Below are positions 41,732 to 44,868 of a stretch of 44,868 nt of DNA, piece by piece. The position numbers and the translations under genes were made by a program. The stretch comes from UBA5070 sp035352895 (GTDB lineage Bacteria; Fibrobacterota; Fibrobacteria; UBA5070): assembly GCA_035352895.1 (NCBI GenBank), contig DAOPYN010000036.1, forward strand, positions 1 to 44,868. The letters run 5' to 3'. The notes beneath the pieces were generated by a model. It saw only the letters and a program-made list of their open reading frames with translations. It was not told the DNA's origin and made no database searches. Each line of letters starts with the position of its first letter. The first letter of the stretch is position 1.

Positions 41732-41883
41732 CGACTGCATCGACCTCGCTCGCTCAGGGGTCGGTTTTTCGATCGTCCTATGTGATCGGTTTTGCCCGCG
41801 GGCGCTTCGCTGCGCGGTGGGCGGGTGGGCTGGGGATGTGGGACATGGCGAAAGTCGATGGATGGGCTGGGTTGGGCGCAGAA

Positions 41884-41923
41884 AGCGCCAGGGGGCATTC
41901 CGTCGGAATGCCTCTCCGGCGCT
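41884..41923 (-). terminator. Nested hairpin terminator for the minus-strand lipoprotein genes
   Basis: AGCGCC (41884-41889) pairs with GGCGCT (41918-41923), enclosing GGCATTCC-GTC-GGAATGCC. On the minus strand the structure is followed by TTTCT. It lies 35 bases past the stop of the lipoprotein gene at 41958. Confidence 0.6.
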
Positions 41924-41957
41924 GTTTCGTGGAAGCGGTCAGGCAACGAGGGATTGC

Positions 41958-42632
41958 TCAGCGCACCTCGGCGAGGTCCTCCACAAGGCGGGATGCGAGC
42001 TTTTCGATGTCGGCGTACCAGTCATCTTCGAAGATCGCGTGCCCCAACAGACTCGAGGATTTGGCGAAGACACGCCCACCTGCAACCGCCTTGTCGAGCT
42101 TCGGATCGTAGATGACCCAGTTCATGTCGGCTCGAAGGAAAATCATCCCGTTGTTGTTGTAGGAAGCCTCTTTGATGAACACCACCGGCCCCAACCCCAA
42201 GACCAGCACGTTGGAGTCGGGAAGGCTGCGGGGGATGCGGGCCAACAGGGAATCTTCCTGGTTGAAGAAGGAGACCACCTTCACGGAATCGGGTTTATCG
42301 GCGGGTTCGATCCGCACCTTGGCCTGGGAGGACATCCCCTTGAGCTCGGCGAAGAAAATGCTGTCGAATCGCCGGGCGACCACCTCGTTGGACACTCCTT
42401 CGTCGGTGAAGGTCTTCTTGTAGATCTTGGATAGGTTGCCGCCGGAATAGCTCAGGGAGAAGTCGGTGGAAGCGGAAGCCAAGGCTGCTTTCCGGTACAC
42501 CACCAGAGGACGCTTGCGGAGATGGGAGGCATCGTAGCCTTCCGCGACACGCGGCACCACTCCCGAGCACCCTGACAAAGCGACCGCCGCCAGACTCGCG
42601 ACCAGGAGTACGAAATGGACATTTTTCGACAT
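41958..42632 (-). CDS. Predicted lipoprotein of unknown function
   Basis: The 224-residue product has a classical lipoprotein signal with LSGC (VLLVASLAAVALSGC). GGAGG lies upstream of the ATG at a normal distance. The mature part is mixed alpha/beta, with features such as VVARRFDSIFFAELKG, NVLVLGLGPVVFIKEASYNN and MIFLRADMNWVIYDP; I do not recognise the family. It lies 15 bases downstream of another lipoprotein gene on the same strand, so the two probably form an operon closed by the hairpin at 41884-41923. Confidence 0.8.
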   Translation of the reverse strand: MSKNVHFVLLVASLAAVALSGCSGVVPRVAEGYDASHLRKRPLVVYRKAALASASTDFSLSYSGGNLSKIYKKTFTDEGVSNEVVARRFDSIFFAELKGMSSQAKVRIEPADKPDSVKVVSFFNQEDSLLARIPRSLPDSNVLVLGLGPVVFIKEASYNNNGMIFLRADMNWVIYDPKLDKAVAGGRVFAKSSSLLGHAIFEDDWYADIEKLASRLVEDLAEVR

Positions 42633-42647
42633 GGCTGGAGCCTCCGG

Positions 42648-43130
42648 TCAGATCTTGGAAAAGCGCATCCAGCGTGTTTCGGTCACCAGGATTTCGAAGG
42701 TCGCACCGGGAGTCACCCAGCGGAAGACGTAGGGGCCGCCGAAGATCATGATGTTGGAGGAGTTGAGCCTCACCAAAGGCGCGCAGCCAGCTCCGGAATA
42801 GGAGCCATCCTCCCCCACCCCACGGGTGAGATCGACCTCCAATCCCACCATGCCGGCTTCGGTCACCAAGCCACCGGTCCCGGTGTCCTGTTCGGTCACA
42901 CAACTGCCGGCTTCCCGTTTGTAGACAACCTGGTTTCCCGGCCCGAAGAACAGGGTTTGGTACTCCCCTTTCACCGCCTCGGTGGTTTTGTAGGCCCCCT
43001 GCAAGGCCCCATCCCCGGTGCTCGTGGTTCCTGGATTTGTGGTGGGCGAAGTGGACGCCCCACCGGTCGATTTGTCATCGCAGGCAAGAAGCCCGAGGAC
43101 AAGAGCGGAAAGAGCGAGGAATTTGCGCAT
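42648..43130 (-). CDS. Small predicted lipoprotein
   Basis: The start at 43130 follows AAGGAG and yields a canonical lipoprotein signal (RKFLALSALVLGLLAC). The open frame extends to 43196, but that adds residues before a good signal peptide. The 160-residue product has a Thr/Ser/Gly-rich linker after the lipid-anchored Cys (TSPTTNPGTTSTGDG) and a short beta-rich domain (YQTLFFGPGNQVVYKREAG ... FRWVTPGATFEILVTETRWM). The family is unknown. It is the first gene of the two-lipoprotein unit. Confidence 0.78.
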   Translation of the reverse strand: MRKFLALSALVLGLLACDDKSTGGASTSPTTNPGTTSTGDGALQGAYKTTEAVKGEYQTLFFGPGNQVVYKREAGSCVTEQDTGTGGLVTEAGMVGLEVDLTRGVGEDGSYSGAGCAPLVRLNSSNIMIFGGPYVFRWVTPGATFEILVTETRWMRFSKI

Positions 43131-43168
43131 GATGAAGGCTCCTTGAAATGGCTGCACAGGACGAAGGA

Positions 43169-43242
43169 AAAGATAGCCCCCAATAAGTGCCTTCAATGGC
43201 GACCGCCCAAAGCGGCGGTGCCATCAAGAGCGGCTATTGGGG
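43169..43242 (-). terminator. Nested inverted repeat after the Rhs tip/immunity genes
   Basis: CCCCAATA (43179-43186) and TATTGGGG (43235-43242) enclose a second hairpin (ACCGCC/GGGCGGT type, 43202-43219). Read on the minus strand it is followed by CTATCTTTTCC. It is a likely terminator for the toxin-immunity transcript, just before the lipoprotein promoter region. Confidence 0.5.
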
Positions 43243-43252
43243 AAATAAGCGA

Positions 43253-43531
43253 TCACGAATCAATCCGACAACCTTCTTGATAGTGAAAATGCTCCATTGA
43301 CGCACTCGTAAACCCCCCTATAAAATTTGGAGCATAGTGCCTCTCATTTTTTGGGGTGAAATACTTCATCGTTTGCGCCCACTCCCAAACCCCCATACCA
43401 AGCGGATATTTGGTCAGAACACCCGATAATTTATGTTTCACAATCCACCTTTCGGCATCAGCTAGAATCGAGAAAACACCACCACAATTAGCAGCTCCAT
43501 TCCCAAGAAAGACCCAGACAAACTCTTGCAT
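43253..43531 (-). CDS. DUF7710-like small protein, candidate immunity gene
   Basis: The 92-residue product (start MQEFVWVFLGNG at 43531) matches a small family I know as DUF7710: GGVFSILADAERWIVKHKLSGVLTKYPL, TMKYFTPKNERHYAPNFIGGF and MEHFHYQEG. There is no signal peptide, so it is cytoplasmic. Its ribosome binding site GGGGGGAA lies inside the last codons of the Rhs-tip gene, whose stop is one base before this ATG, so the two are translationally coupled. AT-rich composition like the upstream toxin-like region, and this position, fit a cognate immunity protein. That role is inferred. Confidence 0.75.
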   Translation of the reverse strand: MQEFVWVFLGNGAANCGGVFSILADAERWIVKHKLSGVLTKYPLGMGVWEWAQTMKYFTPKNERHYAPNFIGGFTSASMEHFHYQEGCRIDS

Positions 43532-43532
43532 A

Positions 43533-44489
43533 TCAATTCCCCCCAAAACTTAGCCATCGACCAATCTTATTGACAGCACGCCGAATCGAAGATTTATTTG
43601 TGATTACAAAAGCCCTCTGCGCAGCAGTCAATTCGGGCGAACCTGCGATTGGTTTTCCGTTTGGACCAATCTTCGTCGTTGTTCCACCACCAACAACATG
43701 TGCGTGAGCAGGAGCATGGTCTCCACTCTTGTAGTAATGCTCTACAGAAATTTTTCCGTCGGAAGCAATATTTTTTTCAGGCAATTTAGGCGCGTGCCCA
43801 CCAGCCACACCCGAATTCCTCAATCCCTTCCCCGCAATACCAAACGGAATCATGGAGGGATCAATACCAAGGTTTTCAAGAGCCCAGGCTGCTGCTGCCC
43901 CACCAGTTTCTTGAATAACTTTCACGCCTAATTTTGGAAGAGTTCCTGGACCTGGTAGTGCGACTGACTCAATACCTTCCCCTTCCCATGAGTAGGTAAA
44001 ATCAATAGACCAAGTTTTGGCTCCTGAAGCATCAATTCTTGGGCTATAATACATCCCACTTGCGCTTCTAATATGAGCTTGATCAGACAGACCAGGTGCA
44101 AGATCCAAGCACCTTGAATCAAGAGTTATCTCATATTCTTCACCCGTCGGATCCAACCCATCCAACGGTCCATTTCCCACATAGCTGTACGGCGACCAGA
44201 ATTGGAGCTTCGGGTCCCTTCCGATGAAAGCTCCTCTTTCCGCATCGTAGAATCTGGCGTTGAAATAGAAGCGCTGATCCTCCGCGAGTTCGGAGAGGAT
44301 TTCCGTTTCCACCAGGTGCAGTCCCACCGAATCCGGGGTCCGCGATCCCCAAGCATTTCCAAGGCACAACGCCAAAACCGCCCAGAGGACGGTTTGCAGG
44401 CCTGTCAGGAGCCGCCAGGGCGTGGAGTTGGGATCGCGCACGCCCAAAGGGTAGCTCCGCGCAGCGGGGCCCATCTGGCCCAAAGCCAC
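43533..44489 (-). CDS. Orphan Rhs C-terminal tip: Rhs core remnant fused to AT-rich toxin-like domain
   Basis: The 318-residue frame has a hydrophobic stretch near residues 30-45 and then the Rhs-associated core signature (YFNARFYDAERGAFIGRDP, FWSPYSYVGNGPLDGLDPTG, about residues 73-116). This marks the boundary between an Rhs beta-cage protein and its variable C-terminal toxin. The long YD-repeat body is missing, so this is a displaced tip or a truncated gene. After the core the DNA turns AT-rich. The last ~85 residues (ISVEHYYKSGDHAPAHAHVVGGG, AAQRAFVITNKSSIRRAVNKIGRWL) form a compact toxin-like domain with clustered His residues, somewhat like DUF4160. The activity is unknown. A coupled DUF7710-like gene follows. 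The start at 44489 is uncertain. Confidence 0.75.
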   Translation of the reverse strand: MALGQMGPAARSYPLGVRDPNSTPWRLLTGLQTVLWAVLALCLGNAWGSRTPDSVGLHLVETEILSELAEDQRFYFNARFYDAERGAFIGRDPKLQFWSPYSYVGNGPLDGLDPTGEEYEITLDSRCLDLAPGLSDQAHIRSASGMYYSPRIDASGAKTWSIDFTYSWEGEGIESVALPGPGTLPKLGVKVIQETGGAAAAWALENLGIDPSMIPFGIAGKGLRNSGVAGGHAPKLPEKNIASDGKISVEHYYKSGDHAPAHAHVVGGGTTTKIGPNGKPIAGSPELTAAQRAFVITNKSSIRRAVNKIGRWLSFGGN

Positions 44490-44514
44490 GATCCCGCCTC
44501 ACTGCCCCGCTGGG

Positions 44515-44595
44515 GCTCCGACTTTGCGAAGCAAAGCCGGAGCTGCAAGCCCGAGCGCGGCCCTTGGACGGGCGCTGGTGGCCGCGCTCGGGCTT
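44515..44595. repeat. Two strong GC-rich inverted repeats upstream of the Rhs tip
   Basis: A 13-bp stem with one mismatch (44515-44527 with 44531-44543, loop GAA) is followed by a perfect 16-bp inverted repeat, AAGCCCGAGCGCGGCC (44547-44562) with 44580-44595. They lie just upstream of the Rhs-tip start on its strand and could be terminator, recombination or regulatory structures. Confidence 0.65.
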
Positions 44596-44868
44596 GGCCT
44601 GCGCCGAGGCCCGCGAAAAACCATGACACGAGTCAGGATTTGGGCGCAGGTCCCCAGCGGGCGGGAACGGGCTGTGGGCCACAGCCAGAGGTGTGCGCGC
44701 TTGCCACAGTCAGCTGTGCGAACAGCTGGACGTAATACCCATCTCGCCGCCGGAGCGTGGCCGCGTCAGCGGTGCCGCAGGCGCGTTGCGCCGAAAGGCA
44801 CAGGGCGGTAGAGGCCTAATGACGCTGTTGTGCCCCGAGTCCGGTCATTTGCCGGAGGCAAGCGCGAG
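44596..44868. other. Non-coding or unassigned window end
   Basis: Together with 44490-44595, this 379-base end of the window has no frame with recognisable protein features on either strand. It is GC-rich, with several short inverted pairs (for example GCTGTGGGCCACAGC near 44671). It may be the decayed 5' part of an rhs gene or its leader. Confidence 0.4.

Overview
The window looks like a chromosomal segment of a Fibrobacterota (Fibrobacter-like) bacterium. Three things point there: a FISUMP domain (Fibrobacter succinogenes major paralogous domain, in the gene ending at 5883), a TIGR02147/DUF4423-type gene coupled to a lipoprotein gene (26331-28354), and a secreted GH5 + CBM6 endoglucanase with a C-terminal sorting-type domain (20684-22318). 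This assignment rests on family recognition only. Most of the window is GC-rich, so the AT-rich inserts described below stand out by eye.

Region 1 (1-13.1 kb) is accessory. It holds two parallel cassettes. Each opens with the same regulatory module: two near-perfect CRP-type palindromes (TGTGA-N6-TCACA) about 28 bp apart, then an 18-nt block at an identical distance. Cassette A encodes a Pro/Gly-rich repeat protein (785-1558), a large AT-rich protein with an L,D-transpeptidase-like and a degenerate M23-like domain (1598-4105), and an AT-rich FISUMP protein (4183-5883). Cassette B encodes an OmpA-like/peptidoglycan-binding protein without a signal peptide (6192-8288), a protein with a GC-rich N-terminus and an AT-rich C-terminus carrying HExxH (8292-9143), and an overlapping lipoprotein gene (9140-10024). 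A two-HKD phospholipase D-like gene and a serine-hydrolase lipoprotein follow. I read this as an exported effector/immunity island aimed at the cell envelope. No secretion apparatus lies in the window, so the route (T6SS or contractile injection) is inference. A truncated SH3-type gene with an in-frame TGA opens the window.

Region 2 (13.2-22.3 kb) has a DUF5071-like gene that looks frameshifted, a REP-associated tyrosine transposase with a nearby perfect 28-bp palindrome and a G-rich tract, a membrane protein, and four secreted proteins: a large protein with no recognised family, a beta-propeller-like protein, a helical-repeat-like protein and the GH5 cellulase.

Region 3 (22.7-33.0 kb) holds a small unknown gene, a bacterial XPB helicase, a REC-histidine kinase protein, the lipoprotein/TIGR02147 pair, and a SNF2 helicase overlapping a SWIM zinc-finger gene.

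Region 4 (33.2-41.7 kb) is housekeeping: a secretin, a NYN-domain protein, dnaE, serA and pyrE, closed by a clear terminator.

Region 5 (41.9-44.9 kb) is read on the minus strand: two lipoprotein genes, then an orphan Rhs C-terminal tip with an AT-rich toxin-like domain and a coupled DUF7710-like candidate immunity gene. GC-rich hairpins lie upstream. No tRNA, rRNA or CRISPR array was seen.
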